DNA of 64,000 nucleotides from Bacteroidales bacterium. GTDB taxonomy: Bacteria; Bacteroidota; Bacteroidia; Bacteroidales; UBA932. The translations under genes were made by a program, and so were the position numbers. The notes under the pieces are model-generated. The model worked only from the letters and a program-made list of their open reading frames with translations. It made no database searches and was not told the DNA's origin. This document shows, one piece after another, positions 19,655 to 29,020 of this stretch. Positions within the stretch are counted from its first letter, which is position 1, and each line of letters opens with the position of its first letter. The DNA lies in assembly GCA_023667095.1 (NCBI GenBank), contig JAMPAT010000003.1, positions 62,001 through 126,000 on the forward strand, in the 5' to 3' direction.

Positions 19655-20407
19655 ATGAAAACACTCAAATTTATTGCAATTGCAGCGTCTGTAGCCATCT
19701 GCGCCGCATCATGCAAATCAAACGGAGGAGTTGAGGTCGAGGCCCAGCTTCCTTCACAGGCAGAGATTGATTCTGTAAGCTATCTCGTCGGAATCAACTT
19801 CGGATACTTCATCAAGGCAAACAACTTCGGCGAGGATCTCAACTATGCCCAGATAAAGAAAGGCATGATGGACTTCATCAAGTCTGAGGGCCAGCCAGGT
19901 GAGGAGGGCTTCAACGACCAGTTCAAGATCAGCCCGGACATGATGAACGAGATTTTCAACAGCTACATCACCAAGAGGAACGCATACGAGGCTGAGCTCA
20001 ACCAGAAGAAAGGCGAGAAATTCCTTGAGGAGAACAAGATGAAAGACGGCATTGTCGTAACTGACAGCGGTCTCCAGTACAAGATCATCGAGGCCGGAAA
20101 CGATGTAAAGGCAGGTCCTGCAGATACAGTATATGTACATTACACAGGAACACTTATCGACGGTACTGAGTTCGATGCAAGCGACAGGTCAGGAGAGCCT
20201 GTAAAGATGTTCATGAACAGGGTAATCAAAGGGTGGACAGAAGGTCTCCAGTTCGTAGGAGAGGGCGGAAGGATCCAGCTCTATATCCCTGCTGAGCTTG
20301 CCTATGGTTCACGCAAGATGGGCAAGATCGAGTCAAACTCTACCCTTGTCTTTGACGTAGATGTTGTAAAGGTAGGCAAAGTCCCTGCTGCAGAAACTGA
20401 AGAATAA
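19655..20407 (+). CDS. FKBP-type peptidyl-prolyl isomerase lipoprotein (Mip-like)
   Basis: The signal peptide ends in a lipobox (AASC, Cys 20), so the protein is probably anchored in the envelope. A helical dimerisation domain (about residues 35-130) precedes a complete FKBP domain with VYVHYTGTLIDGTEFDAS, VIKGWTEGLQ and IPAELAYGSR. This order is that of Mip/FkpA folding factors that isomerise prolyl bonds in exported proteins. A short hairpin (CCGCAT / ATGCGG at 19600-19616) lies in the gap after nhaA but is not followed by a T run. Confidence 0.92.
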   Translation: MKTLKFIAIAASVAICAASCKSNGGVEVEAQLPSQAEIDSVSYLVGINFGYFIKANNFGEDLNYAQIKKGMMDFIKSEGQPGEEGFNDQFKISPDMMNEIFNSYITKRNAYEAELNQKKGEKFLEENKMKDGIVVTDSGLQYKIIEAGNDVKAGPADTVYVHYTGTLIDGTEFDASDRSGEPVKMFMNRVIKGWTEGLQFVGEGGRIQLYIPAELAYGSRKMGKIESNSTLVFDVDVVKVGKVPAAETEE

Positions 20408-20418
20408 TCTGGAAGGAT

Positions 20419-20823
20419 ATGGATCTGGAAGGAAAAATTATCCGCAAGCTGAATGTCCAGACCGGAAATTCGGCAAGAGGCAGCTGGGCGAAGCAGGAAT
20501 TTGTCCTGGAATACCAGGACGGCAACTATCCGGCGCAGGCGTGTCTGAATGTGTGGGGAGAGGACAAGGTAAAGGACCTGGAGAAATACCAGGTCGGTGA
20601 CAATGTCAGGGTTGCATTCAACATCAACAGCCGTGAATACAACGGACGTTGGTACAATGACTTGAGAGCATGGAGGATAGAGCCTGCCGGAGTTTCACAG
20701 CCAAAGCCGGCATATACAGGCAGCCACGGAGCACAGCAGGTTCCCCCTGCAGCACCTATGCCGACTGCAGCCGACATGCCGGACTTCGGCGACAATGGCG
20801 GTGATGATGATCTTCCGTTCTAG
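20419..20823 (+). CDS. DUF3127 protein with SSB-like acidic tail
   Basis: The 134-residue protein has a compact N-terminal domain (about residues 1-95) with beta-strand-rich sequence and conserved aromatics (NSREYNGRWYNDLRAWRIE), matching the DUF3127 family. A Pro/Ala/Gln linker leads to the extreme C terminus GGDDDLPF, which closely resembles the DDDIPF tip by which SSB recruits DNA-repair partners. An OB-fold, SSB-related role in DNA metabolism is an inference from this architecture. It is co-directional with the FKBP gene (11-base gap) and followed by a terminator. Confidence 0.8.
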   Translation: MDLEGKIIRKLNVQTGNSARGSWAKQEFVLEYQDGNYPAQACLNVWGEDKVKDLEKYQVGDNVRVAFNINSREYNGRWYNDLRAWRIEPAGVSQPKPAYTGSHGAQQVPPAAPMPTAADMPDFGDNGGDDDLPF

Positions 20824-20873
20824 AAAGTGAACTGTCCCAAAGAAGGACAGCAAATCATTGACTTATCTTAAAG

Positions 20874-20901
20874 GAGGGTGGCTGGGCCGCCCTCTTTTTT
20901 T
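20874..20901 (+). terminator. intrinsic terminator after the DUF3127 gene
   Basis: The stem GAGGGTGGC / GCCGCCCTC has a three-base loop and is followed by seven T residues. Confidence 0.85.
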
Positions 20902-20965
20902 GTATCCTTCCTGATTCCAATTCCAGGAAAGGGAAAATTCATTTTGTGTCCACTTTCATCTATTG

Positions 20966-21916
20966 TTACAGTTCAATCCAGCGGATTGACTTGTCACGGT
21001 TCCACCATGACAGCTGACGTTTGGCATAATGCCGTGTATTGCGCTGAATCAGTTCCACTGCACGCTCCAGGGTCGTCACCGGACCGTCTGTCCACGGTGC
21101 CGGGGTTGTAAGCATTTCAGGATTCGGGACATTACAGGGCATTCCGGACAGCCCTGCCCTTCCGTCAAGATAGTCAAGCCACTGGAAAATCTCCTTGTAG
21201 CCTACAGTCTGCAAGGCAGCGAGGCCACGATATGGAAGAAGGGACCGGACTTCATCGACAAGTCCATCATCAATCATCTGTACTACCCTTCTGTCAATCC
21301 TCCCATAGAGGGTATTCCTCTGACGCGTAAGCCCTATTTTCTCAATTTCAAAGCCACGCTGCTTCCTTTTGGATGTCTTGAATGATGAGAATGGACGCCC
21401 TGTCATAAGGCATACCTCCAGGGCACGCACTACCCTCTGTCCGTTCGCAATGTCAATTGTCGCATAGCTTTCGGGATCAAGGCGCTTCAGGTCAAGCCTC
21501 AGGGACTCCACCCCCTCTGTGCGCAGCCTTGCAGTAAGTTCCTCCCTCAATCCAAGGTCAGCAGGCGGGAAGTCATCCAGGCCATTGCAGACTGCATCTA
21601 TATAGAATCCGGAGCCTCCGGCCATTACAAGCGTGTCGTGTCCCTTCCGGAACAATTCATCTATAAGAGACAGTGCCTCCAGTTCATAACGCCCGGCCGT
21701 ATATAGTTCCGTGACGGTATGCGACTGTATAAAATAATGCTTCACAGCAGCAAGCTGTGAAGCAGACGGGACAGCCGTACCGATTTCCATCTCCCGGTAC
21801 ACCTGCCTTGAATCACAGGATATTACCGGAGAACCATATTTCTGTGCAGTCTCAATACTGTAGTCCGTCTTGCCGACTGCAGTAGGCCCGAGGATTATGA
21901 TGAGTTTCTTTCCCAT
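20966..21916 (-). CDS. miaA: tRNA dimethylallyltransferase
   Basis: MiaA adds the isopentenyl group to A37 of tRNAs reading UNN codons. The P-loop GPTAVGKTD, the SCDSRQVYREM segment (catalytic Asp and substrate binding), the GGSGFYIDAV segment and the tRNA-binding C-terminal helix with YAKRQLSWW are present. The length of 316 residues is standard. It lies nine bases downstream of the pRiA4b-like gene. Confidence 0.95.
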   Translation of the reverse strand: MGKKLIIILGPTAVGKTDYSIETAQKYGSPVISCDSRQVYREMEIGTAVPSASQLAAVKHYFIQSHTVTELYTAGRYELEALSLIDELFRKGHDTLVMAGGSGFYIDAVCNGLDDFPPADLGLREELTARLRTEGVESLRLDLKRLDPESYATIDIANGQRVVRALEVCLMTGRPFSSFKTSKRKQRGFEIEKIGLTRQRNTLYGRIDRRVVQMIDDGLVDEVRSLLPYRGLAALQTVGYKEIFQWLDYLDGRAGLSGMPCNVPNPEMLTTPAPWTDGPVTTLERAVELIQRNTRHYAKRQLSWWNRDKSIRWIEL

Positions 21917-21925
21917 GACAGTGGA

Positions 21926-22462
21926 CTATTCGTCCTCTTCTTCACCGAAGATTTCCTCACCGTCCTCGTCACCGTCTCCTTCCTCGGCATCATCGTCATC
22001 CCAGTCCTCATCATCGTTCTCAGGGTCCTTCTTCTTGTCATCAGGCAGGTCTTCATAGGCAACGTATCCGTTCTCGAACTCCTCGGGATCCGGTCCCTTG
22101 GATTCCACGAGTGCAGGGTACACAATCCCCTTCCTCGGCTCAGCCTCTCCCTCAAATGTCACGATGACGCTCTTTACATTTGTAGTGTCATAGAAAAATA
22201 CAAACGAGCACTCCCCTTTCTTCACTGTCTGCTCCAGGGTCACAGAGTCGATTGTACCTGCACCCATGTCAAACATGCCATATCTTGCAGATACTGCTCC
22301 GTCCTTGTCAAAAGCCTTGAACAGGACCATCTGGTCCTGAGGAAAGCTCATGTCTGCCCTCATCTGCTTTGCAAAGGAATAAAGGGAAGAATTCGGCTTG
22401 ACCTCATAGACCCTTGCAAATCCTTTAATCCCAGGTAGGGATATCCTATACCTTAATACCAT
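21926..22462 (-). CDS. pRiA4b ORF-3-like protein with acidic tail
   Basis: The first 120 residues (VLRYRISLPGIKGFARVYEV to about FEGEAEPRKGIVYP) resemble the plasmid pRiA4b ORF-3 / IS1096-passenger family, small beta-rich domains of unknown activity that are often chromosomal in Bacteroidetes. The last 45 residues are almost entirely Asp and Glu (NDDEDWDDDDAEE and onward), suggesting a nucleic-acid mimic or basic-partner binding tail. The gene has its own well-formed promoter and precedes miaA. Family assignment is by pattern only. Confidence 0.6.
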   Translation of the reverse strand: MVLRYRISLPGIKGFARVYEVKPNSSLYSFAKQMRADMSFPQDQMVLFKAFDKDGAVSARYGMFDMGAGTIDSVTLEQTVKKGECSFVFFYDTTNVKSVIVTFEGEAEPRKGIVYPALVESKGPDPEEFENGYVAYEDLPDDKKKDPENDDEDWDDDDAEEGDGDEDGEEIFGEEEDE

Positions 22463-22504
22463 AGATGAAACTATTTATTCTCTTACTCTATTTTTAAGCG
22501 GGGC

Positions 22505-22537
22505 CAAAGGTACAAAATATTTCGGTGCGGTTGCAAA
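22505..22537 (-). promoter_or_regulatory. promoter of the 22462 gene-miaA operon
   Basis: On the minus strand TTTG (22534-22537) is followed after 21 bases by TACCTTTG (22505-22512), both exact matches to the Bacteroidetes consensus. It overlaps a divergent promoter on the other strand. Confidence 0.7.
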
Positions 22538-22561
22538 ATATTATAAAAAACGCTAATTTTG
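22530..22561 (+). promoter_or_regulatory. promoter of the IMPACT-pyrB-ser operon
   Basis: GTTG (22530-22533, one mismatch to TTTG) is followed after 20 bases by an exact TAATTTTG (22554-22561). The predicted leader to the ATG at 22623 is about 55 bases. The two divergent promoters share the same 30-base segment. Confidence 0.6.
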
Positions 22562-22622
22562 GATTCTGTATTACAAAAATAATAACAGATGCGGCCTTTT
22601 CAGGACCGCCTAAGTTGAATCT

Positions 22623-23240
22623 ATGACAGAACCGGAGCAGATACAGGATTCCTTCAGGAGCATCGAGTCTCCTGCACAAGGCCTTTTCAAGGACAATGGA
22701 AGCCGGTTTATAGCATACGCCTATCCTGTCGAGACAGAAGAAGAGATAAAGGGCATTGTGGACAGCCTCAAGAAGGAGTATCACGATGCCCGTCATTATT
22801 GTTATGCCTACAGGCTCGGCTACAGGAGGGAAAAGTTCAGGGCAAACGACGACGGTGAGCCTTCCGGGTCGGCCGGGCGTCCCATCCTTGGACAGATCGA
22901 TGCAAATATGCTGAGCGACATACTTATTGTAGTGGTCAGGTATTTCGGAGGTATAAAGCTCGGCATCCCCGGACTGATACGGGCTTACAGGACTTCCAGC
23001 GCGGATGCCATCGCCTCCGCCACAGTCATAGAGAAGATAGCATCAAAGAATTTCCGCCTCAGATTCGGATATATGGGCATGAACGATGTGATGAAGGTGA
23101 TAAAGGACATGTCGATAGAGATACTTGGACAGGATTTCGGGATGGACTGCACAATGGACACAAAAGTCAGGCTCTCGCTTGAGACTGCATTCCGTGAAAG
23201 AATCGGCAAGGCGGAAGGATGCACATTAGAAGAAATATAG
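22623..23240 (+). CDS. yigZ: IMPACT/YigZ family protein
   Basis: The 205-residue protein has the UPF0029 N-terminal domain (about residues 20-130) with the signature [14 protein letters not shown] followed by [20 protein letters not shown], and a C-terminal DUF1949 ferredoxin-like domain. Homologues are related to eukaryotic IMPACT and are thought to act around translation, but the bacterial function is unsettled. It is the first gene of a plus-strand run that continues into pyrB after 26 bases. Confidence 0.88.
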   Translation: MTEPEQIQDSFRSIESPAQGLFKDNGSRFIAYAYPVETEEEIKGIVDSLKKEYHDARHYCYAYRLGYRREKFRANDDGEPSGSAGRPILGQIDANMLSDILIVVVRYFGGIKLGIPGLIRAYRTSSADAIASATVIEKIASKNFRLRFGYMGMNDVMKVIKDMSIEILGQDFGMDCTMDTKVRLSLETAFRERIGKAEGCTLEEI

Positions 23241-23266
23241 GGAACAACATAAAACGGACAAAATTT

Positions 23267-24181
23267 ATGAAAAAAAGTCTTATTTCTATCCAGGATTTCA
23301 GCAAGGAAGAAATTCTGCATGTATTGGAGACTGCAAAGGGATTCGAGAAGGACCGTTCAAAGAAAATCCTGGACGGCAAAGTCGTCGGAAGCCTGTTCTT
23401 CGAGCCGTCAACGCGTACAAGGCTCAGTTTCGAAACCGCAGTGAACCGTCTTGGGGCACGTGTCATCGGCTTCTCGGACGCCTCCAACACCAGCGTAAGC
23501 AAGGGAGAGACACTGAAGGACACAATCATGATGGTCTCCAACTATGTGGACCTGATTGTCATGAGACATCCTCTCGAAGGAAGTTCGCGCTATGCCTCGG
23601 AGGTAGCATCAGTGCCTGTTGTCAATGCCGGCGATGGTGCAAACCAGCACCCGTCACAGACATTGCTTGACCTCTATACAATCATGCAGACCCAAGGGAC
23701 ACTTGAAGGGCTTACCATAAATATGGTCGGTGACCTCAAATACGGAAGGACAACCCACTCACTGCTGCAGGCAATGTCCCATTTCAACCCGACATTCATC
23801 TTCACTTCTCCGGACGAGCTGAAGATGCCGGCGGAATACAAGGATTTCCTTGACAGCAAGGGAATCAGATATATGGAGACAAGTTCCCTGGAAGAGCATC
23901 TCAATGACTGCGACATCCTTTATATGACAAGGGTCCAGCAGGAAAGGTTCAACGACCCTATGGAATATGAAAAGGTCAAGGACATCTACAGGCTGGAGGC
24001 GTCAATGCTCGGCAATGTAAAGCCGAACATGAAGATACTGCATCCGCTGCCGCGTGTCGGTGAAATCGACCAGGATGTGGATGACACACCATATGCATAC
24101 TATTTCAAGCAGGCTGAGAACGGCCTTTATGTAAGAATGTCAATAATCTCTTATTTACTAAGCTATGACAAGGACAGATAA
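23267..24181 (+). CDS. pyrB: aspartate carbamoyltransferase catalytic subunit
   Basis: PyrB condenses carbamoyl phosphate with aspartate in pyrimidine synthesis. The carbamoyl-phosphate loop [11 protein letters not shown] and the aspartate-binding segment [14 protein letters not shown] are intact; [10 protein letters not shown] is also conserved. The start MKKSLIS gives 304 residues, the usual length; a longer in-frame start at 23219 would run into the upstream gene. The stop lies 17 bases inside pyrI, which suggests translational coupling of the two subunits. Confidence 0.96.
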   Translation: MKKSLISIQDFSKEEILHVLETAKGFEKDRSKKILDGKVVGSLFFEPSTRTRLSFETAVNRLGARVIGFSDASNTSVSKGETLKDTIMMVSNYVDLIVMRHPLEGSSRYASEVASVPVVNAGDGANQHPSQTLLDLYTIMQTQGTLEGLTINMVGDLKYGRTTHSLLQAMSHFNPTFIFTSPDELKMPAEYKDFLDSKGIRYMETSSLEEHLNDCDILYMTRVQQERFNDPMEYEKVKDIYRLEASMLGNVKPNMKILHPLPRVGEIDQDVDDTPYAYYFKQAENGLYVRMSIISYLLSYDKDR

Positions 24182-24623
24182 GGAACTGATTGTAAGCGCA
24201 CTGGAAAACGGGACTGTGCTTGACCATATACCGGCGGAGCACGTCTACAGGGCTCTGGATATACTTGGACTGAAAGGAATCGGGAACCAGATTACCATTG
24301 GAATCAACCTGAACAGCAAGCTCCATGGCAAGAAAGGGATTATCAAGATTGCAGACAAGTTCTTTGCCGACGATGAGCTTAACAAGCTGGCGCTCCTGGC
24401 TCCGAATGCGACAGTGAACATCATAAGGGACTTCAAGGTAGTCGAGAAGAAAAAGCTCAGCATACCGGCTGAGATAGAAGGCATCGCACGCTGCGCAAAC
24501 CCGAAATGCATCACGAACCACCAGCCTATAAAGACGAGGTTCACCACTGTACCCAACGGCAACAGCACATCGCTCCTTTGCCACTATTGCGAAAAGATGA
24601 CAGACATAAAAGGGATCTATTAA
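24165..24623 (+). CDS. pyrI: aspartate carbamoyltransferase regulatory subunit
   Basis: PyrI gives allosteric control of ATCase by CTP and ATP. The N-terminal nucleotide-binding domain ([20 protein letters not shown]) and the C-terminal zinc site with four cysteines (CANPKC and CHYC) are both complete in 152 residues. Overlap with pyrB implies a holoenzyme of the E. coli class. Confidence 0.95.
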   Translation: MTRTDKELIVSALENGTVLDHIPAEHVYRALDILGLKGIGNQITIGINLNSKLHGKKGIIKIADKFFADDELNKLALLAPNATVNIIRDFKVVEKKKLSIPAEIEGIARCANPKCITNHQPIKTRFTTVPNGNSTSLLCHYCEKMTDIKGIY

Positions 24624-24634
24624 AACAATCAGAT

Positions 24635-25714
24635 ATGAAGAAAGTACATAATTTCTATGCCGGGCCATGCGTGCTTCCTGACCAGGCAATCGAGAAATCA
24701 ATCGAGGCCCTCAAGGACTTCGAAGGGACAGGAATGGCTGTGATAGAGATATCTCACAGGTCAAAGGAATGGATGGCTGTAATGGACGAATGCCGCGCAC
24801 TATGGAAAGAGCTGCTGGACATACCTGATACACATGAAGTGCTTTTCCTCGGAGGAGGTGCAAGCATGGAGTTCCTCTATGTTGCGATGAACTTCCTGGA
24901 GAAGAAGGCGGCCTACCTTGAGACAGGAGTATGGGCTAAGAAGGCACTGAAAGAGGCTAAGGGCCTTGGCGAGGCATATGCGATAGCATCATCTGCGGAC
25001 AAGACATACAGCTATATACCAAAGGGATATGAAATCCCGACAGATATAGACTATCTGCATATAACCACCAACAACACAATCTACGGCACAGAGATTCCAT
25101 ACGACATGGACTGCCCTGTACCGCTTATTGCAGACATGTCATCCGATATACTGAGCAGGCCTGTGGATGTAAGCAAATATGCCCTCATATATGGCGGTGC
25201 ACAGAAGAATGTCGGCCCTGCCGGAGTGTCATTCGCGATAGTGCGCAAGGATGCACTCGGAAAGGTCAGCCGCTATATCCCGACCATGCTTGACTACCGT
25301 ACCCACATCGAGGGAGCGTCAATGTTCAACACACCGCCTGTCTTCTCTATCTTCGTAATGAAAGAGACCCTGAAATGGCTCAAGGGAATAGGAGGAGTTG
25401 AGGCAATCAACAGGATAAACAAGGAAAAGGCTGCCATGCTGTATGCGGAAATCGACAGGAACCCGCTGTTCGTGGGAACCGCAGCAGTGGAGGACCGCTC
25501 TATAATGAATGTGTGCTTCGTGATGGCCCCAGGCTATGAGAATCTGCAGGACGAGTTCATGGAATTTGCCAAGGAACGCGGAATGGCCGGCATAAAGGGG
25601 CACAGGTCAGTAGGAGGATTCAGGGCTTCAATCTACAACGCATGCCCTGTAGAGAGCGTACAGGCACTCGTAGACTGCATGAAAGAGTTTGAGACAGTGA
25701 AGACAAGACAGTGA
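24635..25714 (+). CDS. serC: phosphoserine aminotransferase
   Basis: SerC is a PLP enzyme that makes 3-phosphoserine from 3-phosphohydroxypyruvate (and can act in vitamin B6 synthesis). The N terminus [10 protein letters not shown] is characteristic, and the PLP lysine lies in [12 protein letters not shown]. The start at [10 protein letters not shown] gives 359 residues; the longer frame upstream lies within pyrI. It follows pyrI by 11 bases. Confidence 0.95.
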   Translation: MKKVHNFYAGPCVLPDQAIEKSIEALKDFEGTGMAVIEISHRSKEWMAVMDECRALWKELLDIPDTHEVLFLGGGASMEFLYVAMNFLEKKAAYLETGVWAKKALKEAKGLGEAYAIASSADKTYSYIPKGYEIPTDIDYLHITTNNTIYGTEIPYDMDCPVPLIADMSSDILSRPVDVSKYALIYGGAQKNVGPAGVSFAIVRKDALGKVSRYIPTMLDYRTHIEGASMFNTPPVFSIFVMKETLKWLKGIGGVEAINRINKEKAAMLYAEIDRNPLFVGTAAVEDRSIMNVCFVMAPGYENLQDEFMEFAKERGMAGIKGHRSVGGFRASIYNACPVESVQALVDCMKEFETVKTRQ

Positions 25715-25715
25715 T

Positions 25716-26636
25716 ATGAAAATACTTGTAGCAACAGAAAAGCCGTTTGCCGCAGCCGCTGTGGACGGAATCAGGAACATCGCAGCTGAAAAGGGCCACG
25801 AAGTGGTTCTGCTGGAGAAATATACAGAAAAGTCACAGCTTATCGGGGCTGTGTCAGATGCTGACGCCCTTATCGTAAGGTCTGACAAGGTTACAGCAGA
25901 TGTAGTCAAGGCCGCAAGGAGACTGAAGATTGTAGTGAGAGCAGGTGCAGGATACGACAACATTGACCTTGCAGCCTGTACAGAGGCAGGTATTGTAGCA
26001 ATGAACACACCTGGCCAGAATGCCAATGCTGTTGCAGAGCTGGACATCGCAATGATGATATATATGTCACGCAACCAGTTCACTCCAGGCACAGGCAGCG
26101 AAATCAGCGGAAAGCGCATCGGGATCCAGGCCTACGGCAATGTCGGAAAGCTTGTGGCGCGCAAGGCACTGGCACTCGGGATGGACGTGATGGCATTTGA
26201 CCCGTTTGTCCCGGCAGAAGACATGGTCCGGGACAACGTAACCCCGGCACAGTCCATAGAGGAGCTGTACAGCAAATGTGACTTCATATCGCTCCATATC
26301 CCGGCAACCCCGCAGACTGTAGGCTCAATCGGATACGGACTGATTTCAAGGATGCCTAAAGGCGGATGCCTGCTGAATACTGCACGCAAGGAGGTAATCA
26401 ATGAGGCTGAGCTGATCAAGGTACTGGAGGACAGGCCGGACCTTAAATACGCGACTGACATCGCTGCCGGATGCCAGGAAGAGCTTTCTGCCAAATTCGG
26501 GAAAAGAGTGTTTGCCACACCGAAGAAAATGGGTGCTGAGACATCGGAGGCGAATATAAATGCAGGCATTGCTGCTGCACGGCAGATTGCCGGTTTCTTC
26601 GAAAGCGGCTGTACAAGATTCCAGGTCAACAGATAG
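25716..26636 (+). CDS. serA: D-3-phosphoglycerate dehydrogenase (short form)
   Basis: SerA oxidises 3-phosphoglycerate, the first step of serine synthesis. The NAD-binding region appears as KRIGIQAYGNVGKLVARKA and catalytic residues lie in VVRAGAGYDNID, NTARKEVINE and the C-terminal portion. At 306 residues it lacks the ACT or other regulatory domain found in longer SerA proteins, so serine feedback through an ACT domain is not expected. It begins one base after the serC stop. Confidence 0.92.
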   Translation: MKILVATEKPFAAAAVDGIRNIAAEKGHEVVLLEKYTEKSQLIGAVSDADALIVRSDKVTADVVKAARRLKIVVRAGAGYDNIDLAACTEAGIVAMNTPGQNANAVAELDIAMMIYMSRNQFTPGTGSEISGKRIGIQAYGNVGKLVARKALALGMDVMAFDPFVPAEDMVRDNVTPAQSIEELYSKCDFISLHIPATPQTVGSIGYGLISRMPKGGCLLNTARKEVINEAELIKVLEDRPDLKYATDIAAGCQEELSAKFGKRVFATPKKMGAETSEANINAGIAAARQIAGFFESGCTRFQVNR

Positions 26637-26698
26637 GACATTGTGCCTCGCTGTAAGGCACTTTACCTATATTCATGAAACCATGTAAAACAAAAGAT

Positions 26699-27982
26699 AT
26701 GGTAAGAATCAAACCTTTCGCGGCCATAAGGCCACCAAGGGAGCTTGTTGAAGAAGTTGCAGCAAGGCCCTACGATGTACTGAACTCGGAAGAGGCAAGA
26801 AGTGAAGCCGGAGAGAAGTCCCTGCTTCACATAACCAAGCCCGAGATTGACTTCAGTCCAATCATTGATGAGCACAGCCAGGACGCATACGACAAGGCTG
26901 TTGAAAACTTCCGGGAATGGCAGGAGAAAGGCTGGCTGAAGCAGGACGGCAAGGAATGCTACTACATCTATGCCCAGACGATGGAGGGCAGGACACAGTA
27001 CGGGCTTGTAGTGTGCGCCCACACCGATGACTATACAGACGGCAAGATAAAGAAGCATGAGCTGACACGCAAGGAAAAGGAAGATGACAGGATGATACAT
27101 GTGCGTATCCAGAATGCCAATGTCGAGCCTGTTTTCTTCTCCTATCCGGACAACGCAGAGGTAGCTGAAATCATATCTGGATATATTTCGGGAAAACCGG
27201 AATATGACTTTGTGGCAGCAGACGGATTCGGACACCATTTCTGGATAATAGACAATGAGAAGGACATCGAGCGCATCACAGAGCTGTTCAGCGGCATTCC
27301 TGCATTCTATGTAGCCGACGGGCATCACCGCACAGCAGCTGCAGCACGTGTAGGCGCAGAGAAGAGAGGGACAAACCCTGGACATACAGGCGAGGAGGAG
27401 TACAACTACTTCATGGCAGTAGCGTTCCCGGAAAGCCAGCTGAAGATAATTGACTACAACCGCGTGGTGAAAGACCTCAACGGGCTTACTGCGGAAGAAG
27501 TAATGGCACGTCTCCACAAAAACTTTGACGTAACATTCCTCGGAAGCGAGGCTGACAGGCAGAAACGTGTCTCAGAAGGTGAAAAGGATGCATTCAAGCC
27601 AGCTGAGCTGCATCAGTTCTCAATGTATCTTGACGGGAATTGGTACTCCCTGGAAGCACTTCCTGGCAGATATGACGATTCGGACCCTATAGGAGTCCTC
27701 GATGTAACTATCCTGTCCGGACTCGTGCTTGACAATATACTTGGAATAAAGGACCTCCGCACAGACAGGAGAATCGACTTTGTGGGAGGAATCAGGGGCA
27801 TAGGAGAACTTGCGGCCAGGGTTGACAGCGGTGAAATGGCAATTGCCTTCGCCCTCTACCCCGTCTCGATGAAACAGCTTGTGGACATCGCGGACTCCGG
27901 CAACATCATGCCGCCCAAGACAACATGGTTTGAACCTAAGCTCCGGAGCGGGCTTGCAATCCATTCGCTCAGTCCATTGTAG
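26699..27982 (+). CDS. DUF1015 family protein
   Basis: The protein (about 427 residues from MVRIKPFAAIRP) has the family's N-terminal PPRELVEEVAARPYDVLN block, the central FYVADGHHRTAAAAR motif and the C-terminal WFEPKLRSGL. The ADGHHR segment suggests a nucleotide- or metal-binding site but the function is unknown. The gene regularly follows serC and serA in Bacteroidetes, so a role near serine metabolism is plausible by context. An alternative start at 26675 adds eight residues. A small hairpin (GTGCCT / AGGCAC, 26643-26661) lies in the gap after serA. Confidence 0.85.
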   Translation: MVRIKPFAAIRPPRELVEEVAARPYDVLNSEEARSEAGEKSLLHITKPEIDFSPIIDEHSQDAYDKAVENFREWQEKGWLKQDGKECYYIYAQTMEGRTQYGLVVCAHTDDYTDGKIKKHELTRKEKEDDRMIHVRIQNANVEPVFFSYPDNAEVAEIISGYISGKPEYDFVAADGFGHHFWIIDNEKDIERITELFSGIPAFYVADGHHRTAAAARVGAEKRGTNPGHTGEEEYNYFMAVAFPESQLKIIDYNRVVKDLNGLTAEEVMARLHKNFDVTFLGSEADRQKRVSEGEKDAFKPAELHQFSMYLDGNWYSLEALPGRYDDSDPIGVLDVTILSGLVLDNILGIKDLRTDRRIDFVGGIRGIGELAARVDSGEMAIAFALYPVSMKQLVDIADSGNIMPPKTTWFEPKLRSGLAIHSLSPL

Positions 27983-27991
27983 GATAAAAAA

Positions 27992-28023
27992 GATGGTGGC
28001 TTTTGCAAGTCACCATCCTTTTT
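27992..28023. terminator. bidirectional terminator after DUF1015 gene
   Basis: The stem GATGGTGGC / GTCACCATC (one G-U pair) has an eight-base loop. It is followed by CTTTTT on the plus strand and preceded by AAAAAA, which gives a T run for the opposing transcript. Confidence 0.82.
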
Positions 28024-28039
28024 ATATATAAGGGTTCTG

Positions 28040-29002
28040 CTATAGCTCCCATGCAAGTGCAGAAGCACCGAGAATGGCTGCATCCGACTCCTTGAGCTGA
28101 GAGAACACAATCTGTATCTTGTTTTTCCAGAGATGGAGAAGATTCTCGTTCATGGCATCCTCGATAGGTCCACGGAGATACTCCTTCGCACGTGCAAGTC
28201 CACCAAAGAGGACAATTGCCTCAGGTGCGCTGAATGCCACGAAATCCGCGAACGAACGTCCGAGCATCTTTCCTGTGAACTCGAATATCTTAAGTGCCAT
28301 CTTGTCCCCGTCCTTGGCTGCCTCATACACATCCTTTGATGTTATTGTATCAAGGCTGCGGAGAGTAGAAGGCTCATCGCTGAGTTCAAGCCACTCCCTT
28401 GCAGTACGTGCCACCCCTGTTGCTGAGGCATATGTCTCAAGACATCCTGTCTTGCCGCAGTTGCAGGTGCGTCCATTGTTGCGGACAGCACATGTATGCC
28501 CAAGTTCTCCGGCAAATCCATCGTGTCCATAGACAACCTCACCGTTGATAACGATTCCGCTTCCGACACCTGTCCCGAGGGTAATCATGATGAAGTTCTT
28601 CATTCCGCGTGCGGCACCGTATGCCATTTCACCGACAGCTGCTGCATTTGCATCATTGGTAAGTGCCACCGGCAGTCCGTTCATCCTTTCTGAAAGCAGC
28701 TTTGCAAACGGGATTGTCCTGTTTCCTCCCCACGCGATATTTACCGCATTCTCTATAGTTCCGGTATAATAGTTCCCGTTAGGTGCACCGACACCGATTC
28801 CACGTATGTTTCCCTCAGCTCCGGCCTCCTTTATAATCCTGTTGAGTGCCTCTGCAAGTTCATCGATATAAGGCTCGACCGTGTCGTATGTGTCTGTGCG
28901 GATAACTGTCTGCGCAAGTACAGTACCCCTTGTGTCCACTACGCCAAGCTTTGTTGTCTGGCCTCCTATATCTATTCCTACTACGTATATTCCTGTTGCC
29001 AT
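28040..29002 (-). CDS. ROK family sugar kinase (glucokinase)
   Basis: The 320-residue protein has the ATP-binding motif DIGGQTTKLGVVD, the sugar-binding loop GTGVGSGIVINGEV with the following GFAGELGH, and the ROK zinc motif CNCGKTGCLETYAS. These are the features of bacterial ROK glucokinases that phosphorylate incoming glucose or related hexoses. It is downstream of an MFS sugar transporter in the same operon, which supports uptake plus phosphorylation. Confidence 0.9.
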   Translation of the reverse strand: MATGIYVVGIDIGGQTTKLGVVDTRGTVLAQTVIRTDTYDTVEPYIDELAEALNRIIKEAGAEGNIRGIGVGAPNGNYYTGTIENAVNIAWGGNRTIPFAKLLSERMNGLPVALTNDANAAAVGEMAYGAARGMKNFIMITLGTGVGSGIVINGEVVYGHDGFAGELGHTCAVRNNGRTCNCGKTGCLETYASATGVARTAREWLELSDEPSTLRSLDTITSKDVYEAAKDGDKMALKIFEFTGKMLGRSFADFVAFSAPEAIVLFGGLARAKEYLRGPIEDAMNENLLHLWKNKIQIVFSQLKESDAAILGASALAWEL

Positions 29003-29020
29003 ATCAATAAATATTAAAAT

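Noticed and set aside
26643..26661. Hairpin after serA as a terminator
   Set aside because: The stem is only six base pairs and is followed by TTTACC rather than a T run, so it is more likely neutral or a weak structure.
26663..27517. 284-codon antisense frame under the DUF1015 gene
   Set aside because: It looks hydrophobic but has no start context or homology pattern; the sense gene has clear family motifs.
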